Made by a program: the position numbers and the translations under genes. The notes beneath the pieces were generated by a model. It was not told where the DNA came from. It searched no databases and saw nothing but the letters and a program-made list of their open reading frames with translations. From Rubrivivax gelatinosus (lineage in GTDB: Bacteria > Pseudomonadota > Gammaproteobacteria > Burkholderiales > Burkholderiaceae_C), in contig NZ_SLXD01000001.1 of NCBI RefSeq assembly GCF_004340905.1, positions 124,001-188,000 on the forward strand: a DNA stretch of 64,000 nt, given 5' to 3'. Shown here in pieces: positions 44,554 through 52,717 of this stretch; the first letter of the stretch is position 1; each line of letters begins with the position of its first letter.

Positions 44554-46077
44554 ATGCGCCAGCTGAGCGGCCACGAAGCGAGCTTCCTCTACGCCGACAC
44601 GACGCACGCCAACGCGAACGTCACTTTCGTGCAGATCTACGACCAGAGCACCGCGCCGGGCGGCACGGTGCGTTTCAAGAGCATCCTGGCGCACGTCGCC
44701 GGGCGGCTGCAGCGCTCGCCGGTGTTCCGCCAGCGCATGCTGCGCGTACCGCTGGAGCTGGACTACCCGTACTGGGTCGAGGACGAGCACTTCGACCTCG
44801 AGTACCACGTGCGCCACATCGCGCTGCCCAAGCCGGGCGACTGGCGCCAGTTCTGCATCCAGGCCTCGCGCATCCATGCCCGCGCGCTCGACCTGAACCG
44901 GCCGCTGTGGGAGCTCTACGTCATCGAGGGCCTGGACAGCATCACCGACCTGCCGCCGGGCAGCTTCGCGGTGCTGACCAAGATCCACCACGCCGCGGTC
45001 GACGTCGCCGGGCGGCACGAGCTCGTCGACGCGCTGCACGACCTGGCCGCCGAGCCGCCGCGCGCCGAGCCGCCCGAGCCCTGGTTCCCCGAACGCGCCC
45101 CCGGCGCGCTGAAGCTGCTGGCGCGCGGCGCGCTGCACAGCGCGCTGTCACCGCTGTCGCTGGCCGCGCCGCTGCTGCGGCTGGCACCGGTGGCCTGGAC
45201 CTTCGCCGCCGACGTCGTCGCGCCCGAGCAGCACAGCGCCACGCGCTTCAACTCGGTGGTCTCGCCGCACCGCGTGTTCGACACCCGCCGCTTCGCGATC
45301 GCCGAGTTCGAGCGCATCCGCGGCCTGGTGCCGCGCGCCACCCTCACCGACGCGGTGCTCGCGGTCTGCGCCGGCGGCCTGCGGCGCTACCTCGACGCCC
45401 AGGGCGAGCTGCCCGAGGCCGACCTGGAAGCCATCGCGCCGGTCGCCGGCGCGGTGCCCGAGCCCGGCGTGGAGCCGCCGTGGCAGCTGGTGAGCCTGGG
45501 CACGACGATCGAGGACCCGGTGCAGCGGCTGCGCCACGTCCAGCGCCAGACCGCGAGTGCCCGCGCCGGGCTGCGTGCGCGGGCCGCACGCGGGCTGGCC
45601 GAACTCGCCGAACACGCGCCGGCCGCGACGCTGAAGCTCGCCTCGCGCTGGCTGGGCCTGCGCCCGAGCGAGCTGCGCCGGCCCGCCGCCTGCTGCACCG
45701 TCACCGCCGTCGGCAGCCCGCGCCAGCCGCTGTACCTGTGCGGCGCGCGCATGACCTACTTCTCGGCCATCCTGCCGATCGCCGACGGCATGGGGCTGGT
45801 GTTCGCCGTCACCGAGTACGACGGCCGCATCGTCGTCTCGCCGACGTCCTGCCGCGAACTGGTGCCCGACCCGGAAACCTTCACCCAGGCAGTGCGCGAC
45901 AGCTTCCAGGAGTACCTGGCGCTGGCCGCGGCGGCGCCGGTGCCGCTCAGACCGGCAGCACGTGGTGCGTCAGCAGCCGGTAGGCCCGGCCCCAGCCCCC
46001 GTGCGGCTCGAACGGACGCCAGCGGCCGTCCGGCAACGCGAGGCGGTCCGCGACGATCCACAAGACCACCGGGTTGA
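44554..46077 (+). CDS. Second WS/DGAT acyltransferase, catalytic motif changed
   Basis: 507-aa WS/DGAT paralogue. The motif region reads HHAAVDVAG (H145, H146, D150), so the histidines and Asp are kept but the Gly after Asp is Val. PRQPLYLCGARMTYF and later PTSCRELVPDPETF are typical of the family. The last 45 or so residues (from PVPLRPAARG) are Pro/Arg/Gly-rich and lie opposite the 3' end of the convergent hydrolase, a 131-bp overlap; they probably are read-through past the ancestral stop. ATG at 44554 has a GGAGG ribosome-binding site. Confidence 0.88.
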   Translation: MRQLSGHEASFLYADTTHANANVTFVQIYDQSTAPGGTVRFKSILAHVAGRLQRSPVFRQRMLRVPLELDYPYWVEDEHFDLEYHVRHIALPKPGDWRQFCIQASRIHARALDLNRPLWELYVIEGLDSITDLPPGSFAVLTKIHHAAVDVAGRHELVDALHDLAAEPPRAEPPEPWFPERAPGALKLLARGALHSALSPLSLAAPLLRLAPVAWTFAADVVAPEQHSATRFNSVVSPHRVFDTRRFAIAEFERIRGLVPRATLTDAVLAVCAGGLRRYLDAQGELPEADLEAIAPVAGAVPEPGVEPPWQLVSLGTTIEDPVQRLRHVQRQTASARAGLRARAARGLAELAEHAPAATLKLASRWLGLRPSELRRPAACCTVTAVGSPRQPLYLCGARMTYFSAILPIADGMGLVFAVTEYDGRIVVSPTSCRELVPDPETFTQAVRDSFQEYLALAAAAPVPLRPAARGASAAGRPGPSPRAARTDASGRPATRGGPRRSTRPPG

Positions 46078-46762
46078 AACCCAGCCCGAGGTGGCTGCCG
46101 GGCACGCGGATGTTCTCGTGGCGCGCCGCGTCGCCTTCGATCGTCGCCTCCTGCGGCGGCACGACGCCGTCGCTGAGCGAGTACAGGCAGGACACCGGCA
46201 CCGACAGCGGCGCGCGTTCGCGCAGCTTCTTGGCGCGCGGCTGCATCGTGTGCGCCGTCGGGCCGTGCGGATGGGCGATCAGCCGGTACATCGCCTTGAC
46301 CAGCGGCGGCGACGCGCTGCCCCCGGCGTCGACGCTGACCGGGCTGCCCAGCGTGACGACCTGGCGCACGCACTCCGGTGCCTGGTGGGCGCCGTAGACC
46401 GCGAACACGCCGCCCAGGCTCCAGCCGACCAGGCTGACCGGGCGCCCGGCGCGGTGCGCCATGTGGCGGATCTTCTGCTCCAGCGCGGTGGCGTGGCGCG
46501 GGTTGAAGCCGACGTTGCGGCCCAGGCCCCAGGTCTCGACCGCGTAGCCGCGGTGGCGCAGGAAGCGCTCCAGGCCGACGAGCGAGAACTCGCTGCCCAT
46601 GAAGCCGGGCAGCAGCAGCACCGGATGGCCGTCGCCGCGCGGCGCGGCCAGCGACAGCGCCGGCAGCGTCCAGGGCAGCACGGCGAGCTCGGCGAGGACA
46701 CGCGCCTCCAGCGCCGAGTGCAGCAGCCGCGGGCGGCCGCGGTGCGGGTGACGGGTGGCCAT
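45947..46762 (-). CDS. Alpha/beta hydrolase (lipase/esterase-like)
   Basis: 271-aa hydrolase. The nucleophile elbow is GWSLGG, the oxyanion loop LLPGFMGSEF, the acid perhaps Asp in YSLSDGVVPP and the base His in RVPGSHLGLGFNP. No signal peptide. It is convergent with the second WS/DGAT gene and overlaps its 3' end by 131 bp. A lipase beside wax/triacylglycerol synthases would fit lipid turnover, but this is inference. Confidence 0.82.
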   Translation of the reverse strand: MATRHPHRGRPRLLHSALEARVLAELAVLPWTLPALSLAAPRGDGHPVLLLPGFMGSEFSLVGLERFLRHRGYAVETWGLGRNVGFNPRHATALEQKIRHMAHRAGRPVSLVGWSLGGVFAVYGAHQAPECVRQVVTLGSPVSVDAGGSASPPLVKAMYRLIAHPHGPTAHTMQPRAKKLRERAPLSVPVSCLYSLSDGVVPPQEATIEGDAARHENIRVPGSHLGLGFNPVVLWIVADRLALPDGRWRPFEPHGGWGRAYRLLTHHVLPV

Positions 46763-46888
46763 GCGGCCACTGTACGCCCGGGCACGCGGGCCGGATGCAG
46801 GACGATGTCACGCAGCGGACATCCCCCGTGCGTTACGCGGTGTCCACAATGCGGAGGATGTCGCGGCCGCCGCAGAATCGCCTCCACG

Positions 46889-47308
46889 ATGCCCACCGCC
46901 CCATCCATCGCCACGCGCAGTGCCACCGAAGCCGACCTTCCCCTGCTCGTCGCGCTGCGGCGCGGCTTCGGTGCCGACGGAGACGACGCCGAGCTGGCGG
47001 CGCAGCTGCGCGGCCAGCTCGACGGCAGCACGATCGTGCTGCTCGACGGCCACCCGGTCGGCCTGCTGCGTGTGCACCGGGGGAGCCGGGACTGGGCGAT
47101 CCAGCAGGTGCAGCTGCTGCCCGGGTACCGGCGTGCCGGCATCGGCAGCCGGCTGATCGGCGAGGTCCTGGCCGAAGCGCGCGCCCAGGGTGCCCGTGTC
47201 AGCCTCTCGGTGCTCAAGGCCAACCCGGCGCGCAGCCTGTACGAACGCCTGGGTTTCACCGTCACCGCCGAGTGCGAGAACGGCTACAGCATGCGCGCCT
47301 GTCCCTGA
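46889..47308 (+). CDS. GNAT family N-acetyltransferase
   Basis: 139-aa single-domain GNAT. The acetyl-CoA loop is QLLPGYRRAGIGSRL and motif B holds LYERLGFTVTAECENGYSM, like RimI/YjgM-type enzymes. The start at ATG 46889 gives a standard-length domain; upstream frame is unrelated. It is 30 bp before the kinase gene. Substrate unknown. Confidence 0.85.
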   Translation: MPTAPSIATRSATEADLPLLVALRRGFGADGDDAELAAQLRGQLDGSTIVLLDGHPVGLLRVHRGSRDWAIQQVQLLPGYRRAGIGSRLIGEVLAEARAQGARVSLSVLKANPARSLYERLGFTVTAECENGYSMRACP

Positions 47309-47338
47309 AGGCAGGCACCGGGCGTTTAAGCTCGCGCG

Positions 47339-47962
47339 GTGGCAACTCCCGCCGTGCCTCCCGTCTGGATCGAACGCGCCCGCGCGCTGGCCGATGGCCC
47401 GCGGCGGCTGCTGGGGATCGCCGGGCCGCCCGGCGCCGGCAAGTCCACGCTCGCGGCGGCGCTCGGCGTTGCGCTCGGGCCGCTCGCTGCGGTGGTGCCG
47501 ATGGACGGTTTTCATCTCGCCAATGCCGAACTCGAGCGCCTGGGCCGGCGGGGCCGCAAAGGCGCGCCTGACACCTTCGACGCCGCCGGCTACACGGCGC
47601 TGCTGGCCCGGCTGCGTGCCGCCGAGGGCACCGTCTGGGCTCCCGAGTACCGGCGTGACCTGGGCGAGCCGGTGGCCGGCGCCATCGCGGTGCCGCCCGA
47701 CACGCCGCTGGTGATCACCGAAGGCAACTACCTCCTGCTCGGCGGCCCCTGGGCCGGGGTGCGGCCGCTGCTGGACGAGATCTGGTACGTTGAGGTCGAC
47801 GATGCGCTGCGGCGCGAGCGCCTGGCCGCACGCCACCGCCGGTACGGGCGCAGCGCCGCCGACGCGGCCGCCTGGGTCGAGCAAACCGACGAACCCAACG
47901 CGCGCCGCGTGGCCGCCGTGCGCCAGGGCGCCCACGCCGTGTTCAGCTGGGGTGAACCCTGA
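47339..47962 (+). CDS. P-loop nucleoside/nucleotide kinase family protein
   Basis: 207-aa kinase of the FrcK/PanK/uridine-kinase-like group. Walker A GPPGAGKST is near residues 29-37, MDGFHLANAELERLG holds the catalytic Asp region, and EGNYLLLGGPW the Walker-B-like strand. RLAARHRRYGRSAADAAAWVEQTDEPN is the LID. Relatives act on fructose transport systems or pantothenate; the substrate here is unknown. The start is GTG at 47339. Confidence 0.8.
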   Translation: MATPAVPPVWIERARALADGPRRLLGIAGPPGAGKSTLAAALGVALGPLAAVVPMDGFHLANAELERLGRRGRKGAPDTFDAAGYTALLARLRAAEGTVWAPEYRRDLGEPVAGAIAVPPDTPLVITEGNYLLLGGPWAGVRPLLDEIWYVEVDDALRRERLAARHRRYGRSAADAAAWVEQTDEPNARRVAAVRQGAHAVFSWGEP

Positions 47963-48323
47963 GGCTTGCGTCGCCGCCAACCCCCTATTTGCAAGGGGGT
48001 GACATCCCACATCGTGGGCTCCGAGCGCGGATCATTCACGCTGGTGGGTGCAAGGGCGATCGACAGATCGAAGCGGCAGGTCCAAGCGGCAGCCAGGGCT
48101 CGGCCGGACAGCGTGGGCAGGACAGCGGGCCGCAAGGTCATCTGTCTCAAGCGCTTGATCTGGCTCATGTCGACAACCCCGCAACCACCGGGAAACAGGC
48201 TCCAATGACCATGCGCAGTACCAAGGTCGCAGTCTGCTCCGCCACGCCTTCGGCGCGGGACGGCAGCGGGATCGCTCCTTGCTCGACGCCCGATGCCCAC
48301 CTTCACGCCACGGTGAGAGAGAC
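47963..48323. other. Intergenic region upstream of the TorD-like gene
   Basis: 361 bp without a convincing gene. At 47980-48000 there is a 7-bp inverted repeat (ACCCCCT ... AGGGGGT, loop ATTTGCA). At 48155-48168 TTGATCTGGCTCAT matches the FNR/Dnr consensus TTGAT-N4-ATCAA in 8 of 10 positions. Short frames in this stretch have no ribosome-binding site or recognisable sequence. Confidence 0.4.
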
Positions 48324-48998
48324 ATGAGCGAGATCAAAGTACAGAACGGAGACGAGGCCCTGAAGCGGGCGGCCCTGTGGGCCTTGCTGGCCAGGGTCGT
48401 CATCGAACGGCCGACACCGCCCTGGCTGGACGAACTCGAGGCCGAGCTGTCGTCCTCAGACGCCACGCCGCCGCTGTCGTCGCAGCTGGGCAACCTGCTC
48501 GCCGCGCTGCGCAAGTCGCGCCGCCATCCGGGCGGCGCCACGGTGCTGGCCGTCGACCGCACCCGGCTGCTGTCGATGGTGATGCACGGCGAGACGCTGA
48601 CGCCGCCCTGCGAGTCGGCCGCGCTCGGCGCCGCGCCGGGCGGTGACCGCGTGCTCGACGTGCTGCGCTCCTACCGCGAAGCCGGCTACGAGGCGATGGC
48701 TGCGCTCGGCGCGCCCGACCATCTGGGCAACGAGCTGCGTTTCGTCTCGCACCTGTGCCGCCTCGAGGGCGAGGCACTGGCCGGCGGCGACGCCGCCGCC
48801 GCGCAGCGCTGGCGCGCGCAGCAGCTGCGCTTCCTGTCGCGCCACGTGCAGGCCTGGGTGCCGGCGCACTGCGAGCAGCTCGCCGCCAAGGCCGCCACCG
48901 GCTACTACGCCGCCGCCGCGGTGCTGATCGGCCGCGCCTGCAAGCTCGCGCTCGACGAACTGGACCCGTTCACGCCGATGATCCAGGTCGCCGCCTGA
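48324..48998 (+). CDS. TorD/DmsD-like molybdoenzyme chaperone
   Basis: 224-aa all-alpha protein with the TorD pattern: LGNELRFVSHLCRLEGEALAGG (family E-x-P-D-H-l-like block, here APDHLGNELRFVSHLC) and FLSRHVQAWVPAHCEQL. These chaperones insert the molybdenum cofactor into, and proofread Tat export of, DMSO-reductase-family enzymes. No molybdoenzyme gene is next to it, so the client lies elsewhere. ATG at 48324 follows GAGAGAGAC. Confidence 0.82.
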   Translation: MSEIKVQNGDEALKRAALWALLARVVIERPTPPWLDELEAELSSSDATPPLSSQLGNLLAALRKSRRHPGGATVLAVDRTRLLSMVMHGETLTPPCESAALGAAPGGDRVLDVLRSYREAGYEAMAALGAPDHLGNELRFVSHLCRLEGEALAGGDAAAAQRWRAQQLRFLSRHVQAWVPAHCEQLAAKAATGYYAAAAVLIGRACKLALDELDPFTPMIQVAA

Positions 48999-49023
48999 AC
49001 GCGGCGCCCGCCTACCGCATCAC

Positions 49024-49046
49024 GAGCCCGGCTTCGCGCCGGGCTC
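49024..49046 (+). terminator. Hairpin terminator after the TorD-like gene
   Basis: Perfect 9-bp stem GAGCCCGGC / GCCGGGCTC with TTCGC loop, followed by GGCGCTTTC. It is 26 bp after the stop, and 8 bp before the convergent aldehyde dehydrogenase end. The T-run is short. Confidence 0.55.
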
Positions 49047-49053
49047 GGCGCTT

Positions 49054-50496
49054 TCAGGCGATGCGGCCGATCCAGTCGAGCAGGCGGCCGATCGACGGCT
49101 TGTACGGCGGCGCGATCAACCCGGTGGCGGCCAGCGCCGACTGCTCGAACACCGGCTTGTCCTTGGTGAACTGGCGAAAGCCCGCCTCGCCGTGGTACGC
49201 GCCCATGCCCGAGGCGCCGACACCGCCGAAGGGCAGCCCCTCCTGGGCGACGTGCAGCAGCGTCTCGTTGAGCGACACGCCGCCGGAGATCGTCTGCGAG
49301 AGCACCTTGCGCCGCGCCGCCGCGTCGCTGCCGAACCAGTACAGCGCCAGCGGCCGGTCGCGGTCGTTGACGAAGTCGATCGCGTCGTCGAGCGTGTCGT
49401 AGCCGACGATCGGCAGCACCGGGCCGAAGATCTCCTCCTGCATCACGCGCATCGACGCGTCGACGTCCAGCAGCAGCGTCGGCGGCAGCTGGCGGCTGGC
49501 GCGACCGATGCCTTCGCCCGGCGCCTCCAGCTCGATCACCGTCGCGCCGCGCTCGCGGGCGTCGTCGACCAGCTCGCGCAGGCGGCGCAAGTGGCGATCG
49601 CTGACGACGCTGGTGTAGTCGGGGTTGGCGCGGAAGCTCGGGTAGAGCTTGCCCATCGCGGCGCGCAGCGCGGCGACGAAACGCTCGCGCTGCGCCTTGG
49701 GCACCAGCACGTAGTCGGGTGCGATGCAGGTCTGGCCGGCGTTGACCAGCTTGCCGAAGGCGATGCGCTCGGCCGCCTTCGCGAGCCGGGCCGAGGTGTC
49801 GACGATGGCCGGCGACTTGCCGCCGAGCTCCAGCGTCACCGGCGTCAGGTTCTTCGCCGCGGCCTGCGCGACCTCGCGGCCGACGGCCGTCGAGCCGGTG
49901 AAGACGAGGTGGTCGAAGGGCAGCGCGACGAAGGCACGGCCGATCGCCGCGTCGCCGGTGACCACCGTCACCTCGTCGGGCGCGAAGTGCTCGGCCACCG
50001 CAGCCTGCAGCGCTGCCGAGAAACGCGGCGTCAGCTCGGACGGCTTGATCATCGCCCGGTTGCCCGCCGCCAGCGCGCCGACCAGCGGCGCCAGCGCCAG
50101 CTGCAGCGGGTAGTTCCAGGGGCTGACGATGCCCACCACGCCCAGCGGCTGCGGCAGCAGCCACGAGCGCCCGGGCCAGAACGCCGGCGAGGTGGCGACG
50201 CGCCGCGGCTTCATCCAGCGCCCGAGGTGCCGGCGCGCCTGGCGCAAGCCGGCCTTCAGCAGCATCGTCTCGGTGATGCGGATCTCGACCGGCGAACGGT
50301 TGCCGAAGTCCTCGCCGATCGCCTCGGCGAACGCGGCGGCGTGGTGCTCGAGCAGCTGCTCGAGCCGGCGCAGCCGCTCCAGGCGCAGCGCGCGCGAGGG
50401 CAGCATGTCGGCACGCTGCGCACGCCGCAGACGCTCGAGCAGCGCGGGCAGCGCTTCGGCGGGGACGGACGGCGGGACGGGCGAGGTGACGCTCAT
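49054..50496 (-). CDS. calB: Coniferyl aldehyde dehydrogenase
   Basis: 480-aa NAD(P)-dependent aldehyde dehydrogenase of the CalB class, which oxidises coniferyl aldehyde to ferulate and tolerates long-chain and aromatic aldehydes. Catalytic Glu is in LELGGKSPAIV and catalytic Cys in NAGQTCIAPDYV; GSTAVGREV is the NAD-binding segment. The QEGLPFGGVGASGMGAYHG block is shared by CalB and class 3 enzymes. Start ATG at 50494-50496. It diverges from a TetR gene that probably represses it. Confidence 0.87.
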   Translation of the reverse strand: MSVTSPVPPSVPAEALPALLERLRRAQRADMLPSRALRLERLRRLEQLLEHHAAAFAEAIGEDFGNRSPVEIRITETMLLKAGLRQARRHLGRWMKPRRVATSPAFWPGRSWLLPQPLGVVGIVSPWNYPLQLALAPLVGALAAGNRAMIKPSELTPRFSAALQAAVAEHFAPDEVTVVTGDAAIGRAFVALPFDHLVFTGSTAVGREVAQAAAKNLTPVTLELGGKSPAIVDTSARLAKAAERIAFGKLVNAGQTCIAPDYVLVPKAQRERFVAALRAAMGKLYPSFRANPDYTSVVSDRHLRRLRELVDDARERGATVIELEAPGEGIGRASRQLPPTLLLDVDASMRVMQEEIFGPVLPIVGYDTLDDAIDFVNDRDRPLALYWFGSDAAARRKVLSQTISGGVSLNETLLHVAQEGLPFGGVGASGMGAYHGEAGFRQFTKDKPVFEQSALAATGLIAPPYKPSIGRLLDWIGRIA

Positions 50497-50581
50497 GCGC
50501 GGCTCCTGGGTTCGGCGGCGGGGCTATCCGAGGGGCGGGCACGGCAGCGCCAGCACCCCGATCGTGGACCTTATCGACCGA

Positions 50582-50610
50582 TGTTTACGATGTCAACATG
50601 GGCATATACT
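50582..50610 (+). promoter_or_regulatory. Probable TetR operator and -10 box
   Basis: A near-palindrome TGTTTAC-GAT-GTCAACA (50582-50598, arms differ at one base) is followed by TATACT (50605-50610). The palindrome sits at the -35 region. With +1 about 7 nt after the -10 box, transcription begins at or beside the ATG of the TetR gene at 50617, giving a leaderless or almost leaderless mRNA. The operator assignment is inferred from symmetry and position between divergent genes. Confidence 0.6.
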
Positions 50611-50616
50611 GAGCCG

Positions 50617-51240
50617 ATGGACAGCCGATCCACCGCGCCGGGCGGACCTGCGCGCCGCAGCTATCACCACGGCGACCTGCGCGTCGCGCTGCGCGAGGCG
50701 GCCGAGCGCATCCTCGTCGAACGCGGCGCCGCCGAGGTCAGCCTGCGCGAAGTGGCGCGGGCGGTGGGTGTCTCGCATGCCGCGCCGTACCGCCACTACG
50801 CCAGCCGCGAGGCGCTGCTGGCCGACATCGCCGCCGGCGGTTTCGACCGGCTGCGCGCCGTGTTCGCGGCGCTGCCCGAGAGGCCCGACGCCGCCGCACG
50901 TTTCGTCTCGATGGCACGTGCCTACGTCGAGTTCGCCGTCGCCCAGCCGGCGATCTACCGCCTGATGCTGGGCCCCGAGGTGCGCAAGGCCGATCACCCG
51001 GTGCTCGCCGAGGCCGGCCACCGCGTGCTCGACACGCTGCGGCGCGCCCTGCTGGCGCTCGGCGTGCCGGCACCGGCCACCGACGAGGCCATGGCCGCCT
51101 GGGGCTTCGCGCACGGGCTGGCCCAGCTGCTGGTCGACGGCCGGCTCGAAACCGATCCGGCGGTCGACATCCCGCTGGACCTGGAACGCCTGGTCGAGCG
51201 CTCGGCCCGCATCTACGTCGCCGGGCTGGCCGCCGCCTGA
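50617..51240 (+). CDS. TetR family transcriptional regulator
   Basis: 207-aa repressor. The N-terminal HTH (YHHGDLRVALREAAERILVERG ... SHAAPYRHYASREALLADIA) is typical TetR. The C-terminal half is a WHG-type ligand domain. ATG at 50617 has no ribosome-binding site and lies 6 to 7 bp after a TATACT box, so translation is probably leaderless. It is divergent from calB, which it likely represses through the palindrome between them. Confidence 0.88.
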   Translation: MDSRSTAPGGPARRSYHHGDLRVALREAAERILVERGAAEVSLREVARAVGVSHAAPYRHYASREALLADIAAGGFDRLRAVFAALPERPDAAARFVSMARAYVEFAVAQPAIYRLMLGPEVRKADHPVLAEAGHRVLDTLRRALLALGVPAPATDEAMAAWGFAHGLAQLLVDGRLETDPAVDIPLDLERLVERSARIYVAGLAAA

Positions 51241-51474
51241 ACCCGCCTCGCGAGCGGCCGGTCACGCCCGGTCATCGCCGGGCACCGGCATGCGGTTTGC
51301 CCGCGACGTCATCATGGTTAAACTGTCCGAAACCGCAAAAAACGCTGATCGAGGGATAGCCCGGGGGCTTCGTTGGGCGCGGGTTGTGCTGGGACAAATC
51401 CATCCGGCCCCGGCCTCGCCAGAGTCAACAGGCGCCACCACCCGGTGCAGCGTTTCACGATGCAGGAGATAGAC
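51241..51474. other. Intergenic leader of the Crp-like gene
   Basis: 234 bp without a convincing gene. A weak sigma-70-like pair is present at about 51298-51325 (TTGCCC, 16-bp spacer, TAAACT). A 60-codon frame at 51290 has no ribosome-binding site and no family match, so it is not called. The reach to the start is about 150 nt. Confidence 0.35.
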
Positions 51475-52092
51475 ATGATGAAGTGTTCGACCGAGACAAG
51501 GGGTCCGGACGCTGAATCGGCGTCGCAGCCAGCCCACGCGAGCTTCGTCACGGGCACATTCGAGGACGACGTCGCCCTGCTGCGCATCGCCTTCGCGCCG
51601 ATGCCCGTTCCCGACTCGACCCTCGTCAGGCTCAGCGACGCCTCGCGCATGATCTGCTGCCCGGCCGGACGCTTCACGCTCGGATCACCCCGGCGGCCCG
51701 AACCTTCCTGGTGGCTGGTGCGCCATGGCTGCGCCAGCGTGGGCCGGCTGGGCGCCGACGGCGGCTTCATCGAGCGCCGCCTGATCGGCCCCGGCGAATG
51801 GTTCGACGTCACCGGCGCACTCGACCTGCCGGGCGGCTGGGCCGAAGCGGCCATCGTGCGCGAGCCGATCGAGCTGCTCGCGCTGCCGCTGGAGTCGCTG
51901 TTCGAGGCCTGCGACAGCGACGAGGTGTTCGCACGCGCCTTCGCGCTGACGCTGGCTGCGCGCATGCGCGAGCTGGCGCTGCACCGCCCCGACGTGCCGC
52001 AAGGCGCCGAACGCCTGTCGGCCGCGGAACTTGCCGACCTGCGCAGCCACGCACGCCTGCCGGGCGACCCGATGGCGATGCTGCGCCGCTGA
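51475..52092 (+). CDS. Crp-like cyclic-nucleotide-binding-fold protein without HTH
   Basis: 205-aa protein. The central region (WWLVRHGCASVGRLGADGG ... GPGEWFDVTGAL ... ELLALPLESL) has the beta-roll pattern of Crp/Fnr effector domains. After the dimer-helix region (FARAFALTLAARMRELAL) it ends in a short tail (LRSHARLPGDPMAML) with no DNA-binding domain. ATG 51475 is 7 nt after AGGAG. It is followed by a strong terminator, next to the hemerythrin and nor genes, so it may be a sensor or an anti-regulator in the NO system; this is inference. Confidence 0.65.
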   Translation: MMKCSTETRGPDAESASQPAHASFVTGTFEDDVALLRIAFAPMPVPDSTLVRLSDASRMICCPAGRFTLGSPRRPEPSWWLVRHGCASVGRLGADGGFIERRLIGPGEWFDVTGALDLPGGWAEAAIVREPIELLALPLESLFEACDSDEVFARAFALTLAARMRELALHRPDVPQGAERLSAAELADLRSHARLPGDPMAMLRR

Positions 52093-52110
52093 AGCGGCAC
52101 CGCACGAGAC

Positions 52111-52135
52111 AGGCGCCCCGCGGGGCGCCTTTTTC
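52111..52135 (+). terminator. Rho-independent terminator after the Crp-like gene
   Basis: Perfect 10-bp stem AGGCGCCCCG / CGGGGCGCCT directly followed by TTTTT. It is 18 bp past the Crp-like stop and 16 bp before the convergent hemerythrin end. One of the clearest terminators in the window. Confidence 0.85.
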
Positions 52136-52150
52136 ATGGGCGCCCGGTTC

Positions 52151-52633
52151 TCAGGGCTGCAGCACCCGCCCGACCCCCTTCGTGCGCCGCGGGCCGAAGC
52201 GCAGGAACAGGTCGCCGTCCTCGGCGGCGACATGCTGCTGCAGGTCGTCGATGAACTTGCGGCAGCCGGCGGCCAGCGGCCCCGCCTCGGGCGACGCCGG
52301 CAGGCGCAGCACCAGCTCCTCGAGCCGCGTGATCGAGACCTCGTGCGCGCGGTGCTCGCGCTCCAGGTCGTCGAGCAGCAGGTCCAGCAGCGTGCCGCCG
52401 CCCTGCTCCATCATCGGGAAGAGCCGCATCTCCTCCTTGAACATGTGCTCCTCGAGCGCCTGGCCCATCAGCGCCAGGTGCTCGGCGAGTTCGGGCAGCA
52501 CGCCCGCGGCGGCCAGCGCGCGCGCCTGGGCCACCAGCTCGGGCACTTCGCGGCGATGCGTCTCGTGGAAACGCACCAGGATGCAGGCGATCAGGTCGGC
52601 CACCGCGTGCGGGACCTTGTCGGAGGGGCTCAT
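52151..52633 (-). CDS. Hemerythrin-domain protein (DnrN/YtfE-like)
   Basis: 160-aa four-helix di-iron protein. Putative ligands are in FHETHRREVP, EEHMFKEEMRLFP, EREHRAHEV and QQHVAAEDGDLFLRF, the H-x-x-x-E style of the YtfE/ScdA/DnrN group that repairs Fe-S clusters damaged by NO. ATG at 52631-52633 is chosen; a longer start adds 10 residues without support. It is divergent from norC, and the Dnr box between them is about 90 bp upstream, so co-regulation is likely. Confidence 0.85.
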   Translation of the reverse strand: MSPSDKVPHAVADLIACILVRFHETHRREVPELVAQARALAAAGVLPELAEHLALMGQALEEHMFKEEMRLFPMMEQGGGTLLDLLLDDLEREHRAHEVSITRLEELVLRLPASPEAGPLAAGCRKFIDDLQQHVAAEDGDLFLRFGPRRTKGVGRVLQP

Positions 52634-52717
52634 CGTCGGGTTCTCTTCACATCGAGAGGTCACGGCCCGCCGCTCGCGGGCCCTGCCGGGATGCTCGCCC
52701 GGCCCCGCCGGTCGAAT

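Noticed and set aside
43099..46077. WS/DGAT pair as a natural product cluster
   Set aside because: HHxxxDG motifs occur in condensation domains of peptide synthetases too, but there are no carrier, adenylation or ketosynthase domains around; lipid storage is the simpler reading.
47966..48208. 80-codon frame between the kinase and TorD genes
   Set aside because: No ribosome-binding site, biased composition and no conserved segment; it overlaps the inverted repeat and the FNR-like site.
51290..51472. 60-codon frame upstream of the Crp-like gene
   Set aside because: No ribosome-binding site, no recognisable sequence, and it overlaps a weak promoter. I treat it as leader sequence.
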